A stretch of DNA of 13,229 nt from Syntrophaceae bacterium (lineage in GTDB: Bacteria; Desulfobacterota; Desulfomonilia; Desulfomonilales; Desulfomonilaceae): positions 1 to 13,229 of the forward strand of contig JACWAG010000328.1 in assembly GCA_014874425.1 (NCBI GenBank). The letters are read 5' to 3'. Below, piece by piece: positions 1 through 6,676 of this stretch (within the stretch, counting starts at the first letter, position 1; every line of letters begins with the position of its first letter). The notes under the pieces were generated by a model. That model was not told the origin of the DNA and searched no databases. It saw only the letters and a list, made by a program, of their open reading frames with translations. The translations under genes were made by a program, and so were the position numbers.

Positions 1-1
1 G

Positions 2-1177
2 GCTACAAAGCGAGAACGAATTCCTTTACGAAGAATCATCCTGTTTTCATTGTTGACGTTAGTCTTCTTCGCTACTGGAAGCTACTGGCTCTGGATTTAC
101 TGGCTTAGGCCCCCGCTGGAAGTTCATATGGTCAAGGCTTCAATTACCTTTCCCTCAAGGGCACTGACAATTCTCAACGCAAGTGGCTACGTCGTTGCTC
201 AAAGGAAGGCTGCGGTCTCATCCAAAGCAACTGGCAGAATTGAACACCTTTATGTAGAGGAAGGTAGTTTTGTTAAACAGGGGGATGTCGTGGCGCAGTT
301 AGAAAACAGCGATTTGGAAGCCGCTGTCGATGAAGCCAAGGCGAGCCTAAGAGTGTCACGCGCCGATCTTAATAGTGCGGATGCTGAAATGGACGACGCC
401 ACGCTGAATTTCAACCGTCAAAAAGTTTTGAAAGAGTCCGGTTCGGTTTCAGAGCAAGCCTTTGATTCGGCCGAAGCCAGGTACAAAAAGGCCAAGGCAG
501 CGTACAGGTCAGCACGATTTCGCGTTGATAAGGCTGAAGCCGCTGTAAAAGTTTCCGAAGTAAATCTGGATCAGTCTTATATCCGGGCGCCTTTTGATGG
601 GGTCATTTTGACAAAAAGCGCTGAAGAAGGAGAAGTCGTTGCTCCTATGGGGGCCTCCTTGAACGCCAAAGCTTCGGTTGTCTCGATGGCGGACATGAAG
701 TCTCGGATGGTTGAAGTTGACGTTTCGGAATCTAGCCTGGAAAAGGTTAAAGTAGGTGGTCCGGCGGAGATTCGTCTCGACGCGTTTCCAGGTGATCGAT
801 TCGAAGGACAAGTGTATATGATTGTGCCGACCGCCGACAGATCTAAAGCTACTGTCCTTGCAAAGATTAAGTTTGACAGGATTAGCGAAAAAGTGTTGCC
901 GGAGATGAGCGCCAAGGTGTCGTTTCTCTCGCGACCGCTAAAAGAAGGTGAAGACAAGCCGTTCCTGGGTGTTCCAACAAATTCGATAGTAGAAAAAGGG
1001 TCTTCTCGCATTGTCTATCGAGTCAAAGATGGTCGAGCGCAAATCAATTCCATTGAGACAGGGAGGTCTTGGGGCGAAACAACAGAGATACTATCCGGCT
1101 TAAAAGAAGGAGATACAATAGTAATGAAACCTGATTCCCGTTTGACTGATGGTAGAAGAGTTAAAATCAAGGAGTGA
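2..1177 (+). CDS. HlyD/MacA-type periplasmic membrane-fusion (adaptor) protein, 5' end cut by window edge
   Basis: The reading frame is open to the window edge, so the N-terminus lies upstream; the TTG at 50 is only an internal codon. Counting from the codon at position 2, a basic stretch is followed by one membrane anchor (about residues 12-35). Next come the first half of a biotinyl-lipoyl fold (GRIEHLYVEEGSFVKQGD, about 78-95), a long Ala/Lys/Glu-rich coiled-coil hairpin (about 102-190), the second lipoyl half (YIRAPFDGVILTK, about 193-205), and beta-barrel and membrane-proximal domains to the end. This order is standard for adaptors of ABC (MacA, DevB) and RND efflux systems, which link an inner-membrane pump to an outer-membrane channel. 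The stop codon overlaps the start of the ABC ATPase gene, which favours an ABC-type partner. The substrate cannot be told from the sequence. Family is confident; subfamily is not. Confidence 0.9.
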   Translation, partial: ATKRERIPLRRIILFSLLTLVFFATGSYWLWIYWLRPPLEVHMVKASITFPSRALTILNASGYVVAQRKAAVSSKATGRIEHLYVEEGSFVKQGDVVAQLENSDLEAAVDEAKASLRVSRADLNSADAEMDDATLNFNRQKVLKESGSVSEQAFDSAEARYKKAKAAYRSARFRVDKAEAAVKVSEVNLDQSYIRAPFDGVILTKSAEEGEVVAPMGASLNAKASVVSMADMKSRMVEVDVSESSLEKVKVGGPAEIRLDAFPGDRFEGQVYMIVPTADRSKATVLAKIKFDRISEKVLPEMSAKVSFLSRPLKEGEDKPFLGVPTNSIVEKGSSRIVYRVKDGRAQINSIETGRSWGETTEILSGLKEGDTIVMKPDSRLTDGRRVKIKE

Positions 1178-1887
1178 GACAGTTTCTTGTGGGCCAATCC
1201 AATATAGTAGTAATTGACGAATTATCAAAATCATACAGACGTGGAACTCAGAAAATACCTGTACTCATTGGTATAAGCCTAACTGTGGGGGAAGGTGAGT
1301 TTCTTGCGCTCATGGGACCTTCGGGTTCTGGTAAGACCACATTACTAAATATGATAGCAGGAATAGATAGGCCTGATAGTGGTCGATTAATAGTCGGAGG
1401 AGTCGACATCGCAACCTTAAACGAGTCAGAACTGAGCAAGTGGAGAGGATCCAATGTAGGGTTTATTTTTCAGTTTTATAATCTGATCCCAGTCCTGGAC
1501 GCTTTAGAGAATGTTCAACTCCCGTTGCTGCTGACTTCCCTGTCAAGGCACGAGAGACGAGAACATGCTATTGCCGCCTTGGAAGCGGTTGGCCTTGTTG
1601 ATCGTATGGACCATTTCCCATCTGAGCTATCAGGCGGACAACAACAAAAAGTCGCCATAGCGCGAGCAATCGTGACGGACCCACTATTAATCGTAGCAGA
1701 CGAGCCCACTGGAGACTTGGACAAGAAATCCGCCTCAGATGTCCTAAATCTACTCTGGCAGCTTAACGAACAATTCGAAAAAACAATAATAATGGTGACT
1801 CATGATCCACGAGCAGCCAAAAAATCTAAACGTATCCTGATTCTTGACAAAGGTGTCCTTGCCGATTCTATGAAGGACGGTTTTTAA
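1174..1887 (+). CDS. ABC transporter ATP-binding protein, MacB/LolD/DevA-like
   Basis: This is a complete ABC nucleotide-binding domain of about 237 residues. It has a Walker A GPSGSGKTT (Lys54), a Q-loop in FIFQFYNLIP, the signature LSGGQQQK (152-159), a Walker B LLIVADEP (Asp176, Glu177) and a switch His210 in MVTHD. The FQFYNLIPVLDALENV segment is typical of the MacB/LolD/FtsE-like class, which works with FtsX-like permeases rather than pumping as a fused unit. The GTG at 1174 overlaps the upstream stop by 4 bases (GTGA), suggesting translational coupling. An in-frame GTG at 1189 is a plausible alternative start: it gives a more typical N-terminus but sits about 14 bases after AAGGAG (1169-1174). 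No permease follows; the next gene is on the other strand, so the membrane subunit must be upstream of the window or elsewhere. Confidence 0.93.
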   Translation: MRQFLVGQSNIVVIDELSKSYRRGTQKIPVLIGISLTVGEGEFLALMGPSGSGKTTLLNMIAGIDRPDSGRLIVGGVDIATLNESELSKWRGSNVGFIFQFYNLIPVLDALENVQLPLLLTSLSRHERREHAIAALEAVGLVDRMDHFPSELSGGQQQKVAIARAIVTDPLLIVADEPTGDLDKKSASDVLNLLWQLNEQFEKTIIMVTHDPRAAKKSKRILILDKGVLADSMKDGF

Positions 1888-1893
1888 AAACCG
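1878..1893. repeat. Perfect 16-base palindrome across two overlapping convergent stop codons
   Basis: CGGTTTTTAAAAACCG reads the same on both strands. It contains the TAA of the ABC ATPase gene (1885-1887) and the TAA of the nitroreductase gene (1884-1886 on the minus strand). It has no loop, so a strong intrinsic terminator hairpin is unlikely, and each strand has only a five-T run. It could still assist termination in both directions, or simply result from the two gene ends meeting. Confidence 0.6.
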
Positions 1894-2540
1894 ATCCATC
1901 TCACGAATTCTTCAGAACTCGCCCTTTCCGATCTAAACCGGTTTATCGGCGCCTCATCCTCCGGGTAGCCTATCGCTACGGACATTACTAATGTCTTGGT
2001 TTCAGGAACATTCAGAGCGTCTTTGATCTCATCCTCATATGATGTCACAAGTCCAATCGGGCATGTGGCGAGGCCGTGACCAGCGGCAGACAAAACCAGA
2101 TACCCCAGGAAAGAGCCAATATCCGTTAGACGCTGGGGCGGGAAGCTGTCATCAATGAATACAAATAAAACTGCCGGCGCTCCATAAAATTTCAAGCTAC
2201 CTGTATTTACGAATGTTTTGAAATCAGTTCCCATTTCTTCAATCAGAGGAGTCATGTCTTCGGCTGCGCGTCTGGCTCTCTCAATAAATTTATCTGGGAT
2301 TTTTTGCGTTGCTCCAGGGCCGCAAGTAATTTGATGTTCCTTGAATCTCTTCAATAATTTTCTGGAAAGCCTTGCCGCTTCTTCACTCGAGACAACATGT
2401 ACTTCCCATGGTTGCATATTTATAGCCGAGGGCGCGTTAGCAGCGTCCGCTATTACATTCTCCAATGTTGACCTGACGACGCTTTTGTTTAGAAAACTTC
2501 TTGCGCTTCGTCGTTGTCGTATTGTTTGAAGTAAATCCAT
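1884..2540 (-). CDS. Nitroreductase-family FMN-dependent oxidoreductase
   Basis: A 218-residue protein of usual length for the nitroreductase fold, which uses FMN and NAD(P)H to reduce nitro compounds, quinones, flavins or other substrates. Seen in the sequence: an N-terminal QRRSARSF phosphate-binding motif (Arg10, Arg11, Ser12), then NAPSAINMQPWEVHVV, where the Asn/Gln-Pro-Trp segment lines the flavin site. A C-terminal GLATCPIGL and VAIGYPED segment, followed by an Arg-rich tail, is also typical. The ATG at 2540 is supported by GGAGG about 8 bases upstream on the minus strand (complement near 2549-2553). The gene is convergent with the ABC ATPase, overlapping it by 4 bases, and divergent from the TPR gene. 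The family is clear, but specificity cannot be assigned because these enzymes vary widely in substrate. Confidence 0.92.
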   Translation of the reverse strand: MDLLQTIRQRRSARSFLNKSVVRSTLENVIADAANAPSAINMQPWEVHVVSSEEAARLSRKLLKRFKEHQITCGPGATQKIPDKFIERARRAAEDMTPLIEEMGTDFKTFVNTGSLKFYGAPAVLFVFIDDSFPPQRLTDIGSFLGYLVLSAAGHGLATCPIGLVTSYEDEIKDALNVPETKTLVMSVAIGYPEDEAPINRFRSERASSEEFVRWIGF

Positions 2541-2600
2541 TTAAAAAGCCTCCAGTGGCAGGATTCATAAAGATTAAAATGAGCGAAACGCTTGGGTTTC

Positions 2601-2629
2601 TTGCTCTATTCACTCAAAATAGTTATACC
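2601..2629 (+). promoter_or_regulatory. Candidate sigma70-like promoter for the TPR operon
   Basis: TTGCTC (2601-2606) and TATACC (2624-2629) are separated by 17 bases, about 45 bases before the TPR gene's first ATG. The -35 matches consensus only in TTG and the -10 at four of six bases, so this is a weak call by eye. Confidence 0.3.
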
Positions 2630-2648
2630 TCATGAGATGAATTAACAA
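2622..2648 (-). promoter_or_regulatory. Candidate sigma70-like promoter for the nitroreductase gene, overlapping the opposite-strand promoter
   Basis: On the minus strand, TTGTTA (complement of 2643-2648) and TATAAC (complement of 2622-2627) have a 15-base spacer, which is short. The -10 matches five of six consensus bases. It overlaps the plus-strand -10 candidate, so the two divergent genes might compete for polymerase. Call made by eye. Confidence 0.28.
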
Positions 2649-2674
2649 ACTTTTATAAAAACATCCGGTCCTGT

Positions 2675-3946
2675 ATGATGACTCGTAATCAAAAAAAAGC
2701 GACTTTTGGAGAAACTGTTCTTGTGAAAATTAGAACTTTAATGGTCTTGGGATCAATAGTGTTAATAGTGGGAGTGAACGTAGGCTCAACAAGGGCCGAA
2801 GATTTTCTGGATACATATAGAGCAGGGCAGCAGGCGGAAGATTCGGGCTCTCTTGATCAGGCCATAGCCCTATATTCCGATGCGGTCAAGATGGCGCCTC
2901 AATCCGTGCGTGCTTGGGCTAAGAAGGGGGAAGCCTATCTAAAAAAGGGTGACCCCAAGGCCGCAATAAAGGACCTGATCCATGCGACCAAGTTGGACCC
3001 TGCTTATGCGCCGGCGTTTGCAAGACTTGGTTTCGCATACAACGCTATTAACGAATATTCAAATGCTGTCGAAGCCTTGAATGTGGCTATCAAATTGGAG
3101 CCAACATCCTCCGAGGCGCTGAACACGAGAGGCTTCGCATTTAATGGATTGAACGATTACGATCACGCAATAAAAGATTTCGATCGTGCGATCGCATTGA
3201 AGCCGAATGACGCAAGGTATTACAACAACAGAGGATTTGCTCTCAATGGAAGAAATGAATACGGTCGGGCGATTCAAGACTTCGATAAAGCCATTGAGCT
3301 AGACCCTTCCAATGCCATGGTTTACAACAATCGTGGTGTAGCATACATGCGTCAAAAGAAGTTTGATCAAGCTCTTGATGATTTTAACAAGGCTATTGAG
3401 ATTAATTCCAAGTTCGCATCAGCCTATCACAACCGTGGCATGGCATTCAGCGGAAAAGGTCGCCATGAAAAGGCAGTTGACGAATTCAGCAAAGTGATTG
3501 AGATGAATCCAAATTCTCCCGTGTTATACAAAGATCGTGGAACAGCCTATGCTAAACTGGGAGAATATGGACTGGCAAAAAAGGATTTGGAGAAATCCAT
3601 TGAACTCGACAAACGATTCGCTCCAGGTTACTCGGCGCTTGGACTTCTCTTGGCCACAGCTAATGATCCGTCAATTCGGAATCCAGTTCTGGCGAAGAAG
3701 TTTGCCGAAAAGGCCGTGTCTATGGGGGACGCGACGACGCCGGAGTTGACACGAAATCTTGCGGAAGTCCACAAATCTCTAAATGAAGACGCGGCCGCTA
3801 TCCTGACTTTGCGGAAAGCTATTTCGATGGACCCATCGAACAAGGAATTTGTAGAGTTGCTCCAGAAATGGGAAAAGGAATCTCCTGTGAGAGTTTCAAA
3901 TCGTATTCAGTTAACTCACCCAAAGGTATTTTTCAATTTATGGTAA
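2675..3946 (+). CDS. Exported tetratricopeptide-repeat (TPR) protein
   Basis: The protein has about 423 residues. An N-terminal hydrophobic segment (TLMVLGSIVLIVGVNVG) is followed by a likely signal-peptidase site after STRA, so it should be exported or membrane-anchored. The rest is about ten consecutive 34-residue TPR units from about residue 46 to 400, with typical pairs such as YNNRGFALNGRNEYGRAI and closing DPSN or LKPND turns. The ninth unit is longer and more divergent. TPR arrays are protein-protein interaction scaffolds; no catalytic domain is visible. The ATG at 2675 has no clear ribosome binding site. A GTG at 2723, with GGAG 11 bases upstream (2708-2711), would give a shorter and more classical signal peptide and may be the true start. 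The next gene follows after 31 bases on the same strand, suggesting a two-gene unit. The partner is unknown. Confidence 0.88.
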   Translation: MMTRNQKKATFGETVLVKIRTLMVLGSIVLIVGVNVGSTRAEDFLDTYRAGQQAEDSGSLDQAIALYSDAVKMAPQSVRAWAKKGEAYLKKGDPKAAIKDLIHATKLDPAYAPAFARLGFAYNAINEYSNAVEALNVAIKLEPTSSEALNTRGFAFNGLNDYDHAIKDFDRAIALKPNDARYYNNRGFALNGRNEYGRAIQDFDKAIELDPSNAMVYNNRGVAYMRQKKFDQALDDFNKAIEINSKFASAYHNRGMAFSGKGRHEKAVDEFSKVIEMNPNSPVLYKDRGTAYAKLGEYGLAKKDLEKSIELDKRFAPGYSALGLLLATANDPSIRNPVLAKKFAEKAVSMGDATTPELTRNLAEVHKSLNEDAAAILTLRKAISMDPSNKEFVELLQKWEKESPVRVSNRIQLTHPKVFFNLW

Positions 3947-3977
3947 TGACAGGAAGTTTTATTGATTAGAGGTAGTC

Positions 3978-4529
3978 GTGGTCGAAGTGAGTCATATTAT
4001 TTCCAATTATGTGAAGAGGAGACTGGGCTTTACGGGGACAAAGGCCAACAAATCCAGGGTTGATGTCACTGAATCTAGAATTATCAAAGCTTTTGATAAT
4101 CTTCCGTTGGAAATCCTGAATCTTTTCCTGGATGGATCACGAAATCTATCTATTAGGATAATCCCTGATCCTAAATTGCCTTTTGGGATGAGGACTATAA
4201 CCGAACGATCTCCAAATGGGCTGGTTTACACATTAAATATCTGTGATGAAGCCCAGGACTGGCCTGAAGATCATTTCTTGGGGGCCGTTCTGCGAGAATT
4301 AGGGCATGTCACAGCGGAACTTCCTCCTGAGGATGAATGGCCTGTGGAACGTGGGGCAAGGGCTCGATTCAAAGAGTCTACCGAATGTAAGGCTGATGCT
4401 TTGGTGTGGAGTTGGGGCCTTAGACATTATGATATAATTTACCTCAGTGAGACTTATCCGTCTCACTGGGTAGATAAGATTGTAAATGATATTGGCATGA
4501 TGATTCTAACAATGAGTAACCCTCAGTAG
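3978..4529 (+). CDS. Hypothetical protein with zincin-like RELGH motif (degenerate HExxH)
   Basis: I do not recognise this 183-residue protein as a named family. It starts at GTG with AGAGGT (3967-3972) five bases upstream, and lies 31 bases after the TPR gene, so co-transcription is likely. No signal peptide or clear membrane segment is visible, so it is probably cytoplasmic. The middle reads FLGAVLRELGHV (100-111), followed 26 residues later by ESTECKADALVWSWG (133-147). This layout resembles gluzincin-type peptidases such as ImmA/IrrE, where HExxH is followed by a Glu/Asp-containing helix. Here the first metal-binding His is Arg106 while Glu107 and His110 remain, so classical zinc peptidase activity is doubtful. 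It may be a pseudo-peptidase, bind metal differently, or only resemble the motif by chance. Confidence 0.75.
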   Translation: MVEVSHIISNYVKRRLGFTGTKANKSRVDVTESRIIKAFDNLPLEILNLFLDGSRNLSIRIIPDPKLPFGMRTITERSPNGLVYTLNICDEAQDWPEDHFLGAVLRELGHVTAELPPEDEWPVERGARARFKESTECKADALVWSWGLRHYDIIYLSETYPSHWVDKIVNDIGMMILTMSNPQ

Positions 4530-4568
4530 GGGGACACCCTATAAATAGAAAGACCCTACCCAACTGAG
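4522..4568. terminator. Weak hairpin between convergent genes, possible terminator
   Basis: CTCAGTAGGG at 4522-4531 can pair with CCCTAC (4554-4559) and TGAG (4565-4568), with a 22-base loop and a five-base bulge on one side. It spans the stop of the zincin-like gene and the gap before the convergent transketolase gene. No T-run follows on the plus strand, so an efficient intrinsic terminator is not shown. Confidence 0.25.
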
Positions 4569-4594
4569 ACCACGATCGCTCGAAACGCTTACTT

Positions 4595-6610
4595 CTAAAA
4601 AGGCTTTTGGACTAGCTCAAGCGCCTTCTCCACTACATTCTCAACGTTAAAACCGTAATGGGATAAAACAACTGACCCTGGCGCAGACGCCCCAAATTTG
4701 TCAATCGATATCACTTTGCCTCTCGATCCTACCCATTTCTCCCATCCCAGTGAAGACCCTGCTTCTACGGCTAATCTTGCTTGTATTTGAGGAAGAAGGA
4801 CCTGGTCAATATATTCTCTTGGCTGTTTTTCAAATAAGTCCCAGCTAGGCATGGATACAACGCGGGTGGCGATGTTGTGTTCTTTCAACAATGTGTCCTG
4901 GGCCTTTAAGGCAAGATTAACTTCTGAACCGGAAGCTATCATAATAAGAGAGGGGTCCTTTTGACTGTCGGAAAGCACGTAAGCTCCACGTTCCAAAAGA
5001 GCCGCGCTTGCAAACTTTTTCCTGTCAAGAATGGGAAGGCCCTGTCTTGTAAGTACTAGAGCGACAGGCCCTTTACTTCTCATCGCAATTCGCCACGCTT
5101 CCGCTGTTTCATTAGCGTCTGCTGGTCTTATAAGGCACAAATTCGGCATAGCCCTAAGGGAAGCAAGATGTTCGACTGGCTGATGTGTAGGGCCATCTTC
5201 CCCTACAGCCACACTGTCGTGTGTAAAAACATATATCGAATGAACTCCCATTATCGCTGACAACCTGATTGCAGGTCTCATGTAATCACTGAATATAAAA
5301 AAAGTGGCCCCATAAGGTATCACACCACCATGAAGCGCCATTCCGTTAACAATGGCTCCCATGCCAAACTCACGAACACCAAAGTGAATGTTACGTCCTG
5401 AAGATTGATCCGGGGCCTGCGCCCCATCACCTGAGATTATCGTTTTGGTAGATGGGGACAGATCTGCGGAACCACCAATAATATTTGGAACTTTTTTAGC
5501 GATAGCGTTCAAAACCTTGCCTGAAGAAACTCGAGTAGCTTCCGGTTTGTCCTCCGGCTTGAATACAGGAACCTCCGAATCCCAATTTTCCGGAAGGTCG
5601 CCTCGAACCTGACGCAAGAACCTTTCCGCCTCTTCAGGAAACTTTCGGGAGTAATCATTCATTTGAGTGTCCCATTGTTTTTCAAGATCTTGGCCACGTT
5701 CCACACATTTTTGGAAATGCGTCAGCGCTTCTTTAGGAATATAGAATCGTTTATCCGAGGGCCACTCTAGTCTATCTTTCGTAGCTTTTAACGCCTCTTC
5801 GCCGAGGGGTTCACCATGAGCGGAGGCGCTATCTTGCTTGGGGCTGCCATAACCGATGTGCGTTCTAACGATCACGAGAGAAGGTCGGCTGGTCTCATGT
5901 TGAGCTTCCTCAATGGCCGCCTGAATCGCTTCAAGGTTGTTGCCATCAGAAACTCTCGTCACATGCCACCCATACGCCTGGAACCTGGCTCCTACATTTT
6001 CGGTGAAAGCGAGATCGGTACTACCTTCGATTGAAATCCTGTTATCGTCATACAAATAAATAATCTTGCCAAGTTTGAGATGACCGGCGAGAGACGCTGC
6101 TTCGGAAGAAACACCTTCCATCATGTCTCCGTCTGATACGATCGAGTAGATATGATGGTCAACAATTGGAAAACCCAGTTTGTTGAAATCAGAAGCTAGA
6201 AAGCGCTCGGCTATGGCCATACCTATCCCCATGGCAAATCCCTGCCCAAGAGGCCCCGTAGTCGCTTCTACTCCAGGAGTCATCCCGTATTCCGGGTGAC
6301 CTGGAGTTTTGCTCTCCCATTGACGGAAACGCTTGATTTCCTCAATAGATAGATCATAACCGGTGAGATGCAACAGCGCATACTGCAACGCCGAACCATG
6401 ACCCGCTGATAGTATGAAACGGTCCCTGTCTGGCCAGTTCGGATTTTGTGGATTGAATTTCAAGAAACGGGTCCAAAGCACATACGCCATTGACGCCGCC
6501 CCTAAAGGCAATCCGGGATGACCTGAATTGGCCTGCTGTACCATGTCTACCGACAAGGTCCTTATTGTGTTAATACAGAGCTGGTCTATAGAATCCCCTG
6601 ACGCGTTCAT
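4595..6610 (-). CDS. tkt: Transketolase
   Basis: A 671-residue, full-length transketolase: a thiamine-diphosphate enzyme moving two-carbon ketol units between sugar phosphates in the non-oxidative pentose phosphate pathway. Motifs in order: NSGHPGLPLGAA (His31), SAGHGSALQYALLHL (His71), GPLGQGFAMGIGMA (119-132), the cofactor region SDGDMMEGVSSEAASLAGH (159-177) ending at Asp189-Asn190, and GGSADLSPSTK (379-389). The pyrimidine-domain segment FGVREFGMGAIVNGMALHGG (410-429) holds the catalytic Glu414. HDSVAVGEDGPTHQPVEHLA (464-483) carries the active-site histidines. The ATG at 6610 has AAGGAA seven bases upstream on the minus strand. The DUF255 gene ends 66 bases upstream on the same strand, so both may be on one transcript. 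No anomalies seen. Confidence 0.97.
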   Translation of the reverse strand: MNASGDSIDQLCINTIRTLSVDMVQQANSGHPGLPLGAASMAYVLWTRFLKFNPQNPNWPDRDRFILSAGHGSALQYALLHLTGYDLSIEEIKRFRQWESKTPGHPEYGMTPGVEATTGPLGQGFAMGIGMAIAERFLASDFNKLGFPIVDHHIYSIVSDGDMMEGVSSEAASLAGHLKLGKIIYLYDDNRISIEGSTDLAFTENVGARFQAYGWHVTRVSDGNNLEAIQAAIEEAQHETSRPSLVIVRTHIGYGSPKQDSASAHGEPLGEEALKATKDRLEWPSDKRFYIPKEALTHFQKCVERGQDLEKQWDTQMNDYSRKFPEEAERFLRQVRGDLPENWDSEVPVFKPEDKPEATRVSSGKVLNAIAKKVPNIIGGSADLSPSTKTIISGDGAQAPDQSSGRNIHFGVREFGMGAIVNGMALHGGVIPYGATFFIFSDYMRPAIRLSAIMGVHSIYVFTHDSVAVGEDGPTHQPVEHLASLRAMPNLCLIRPADANETAEAWRIAMRSKGPVALVLTRQGLPILDRKKFASAALLERGAYVLSDSQKDPSLIMIASGSEVNLALKAQDTLLKEHNIATRVVSMPSWDLFEKQPREYIDQVLLPQIQARLAVEAGSSLGWEKWVGSRGKVISIDKFGASAPGSVVLSHYGFNVENVVEKALELVQKPF

Positions 6611-6676
6611 AGTAGTATTCCTTATGAATCAATGTAAATCCATTGAATCATAACCGATGATAAATGGTTTTCACAA

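Noticed and set aside
577..1011. Minus-strand 144-codon open frame inside the membrane-fusion protein gene
   Set aside because: Fully antisense to a gene with a well-supported domain order; composition looks like a reverse-complement shadow.
4581..4590. CGAAACGCTT repeated at 2584-2593 and 4581-4590, both intergenic
   Set aside because: Only ten bases, two copies, no conserved spacing or neighbouring symmetry; chance is a sufficient explanation.
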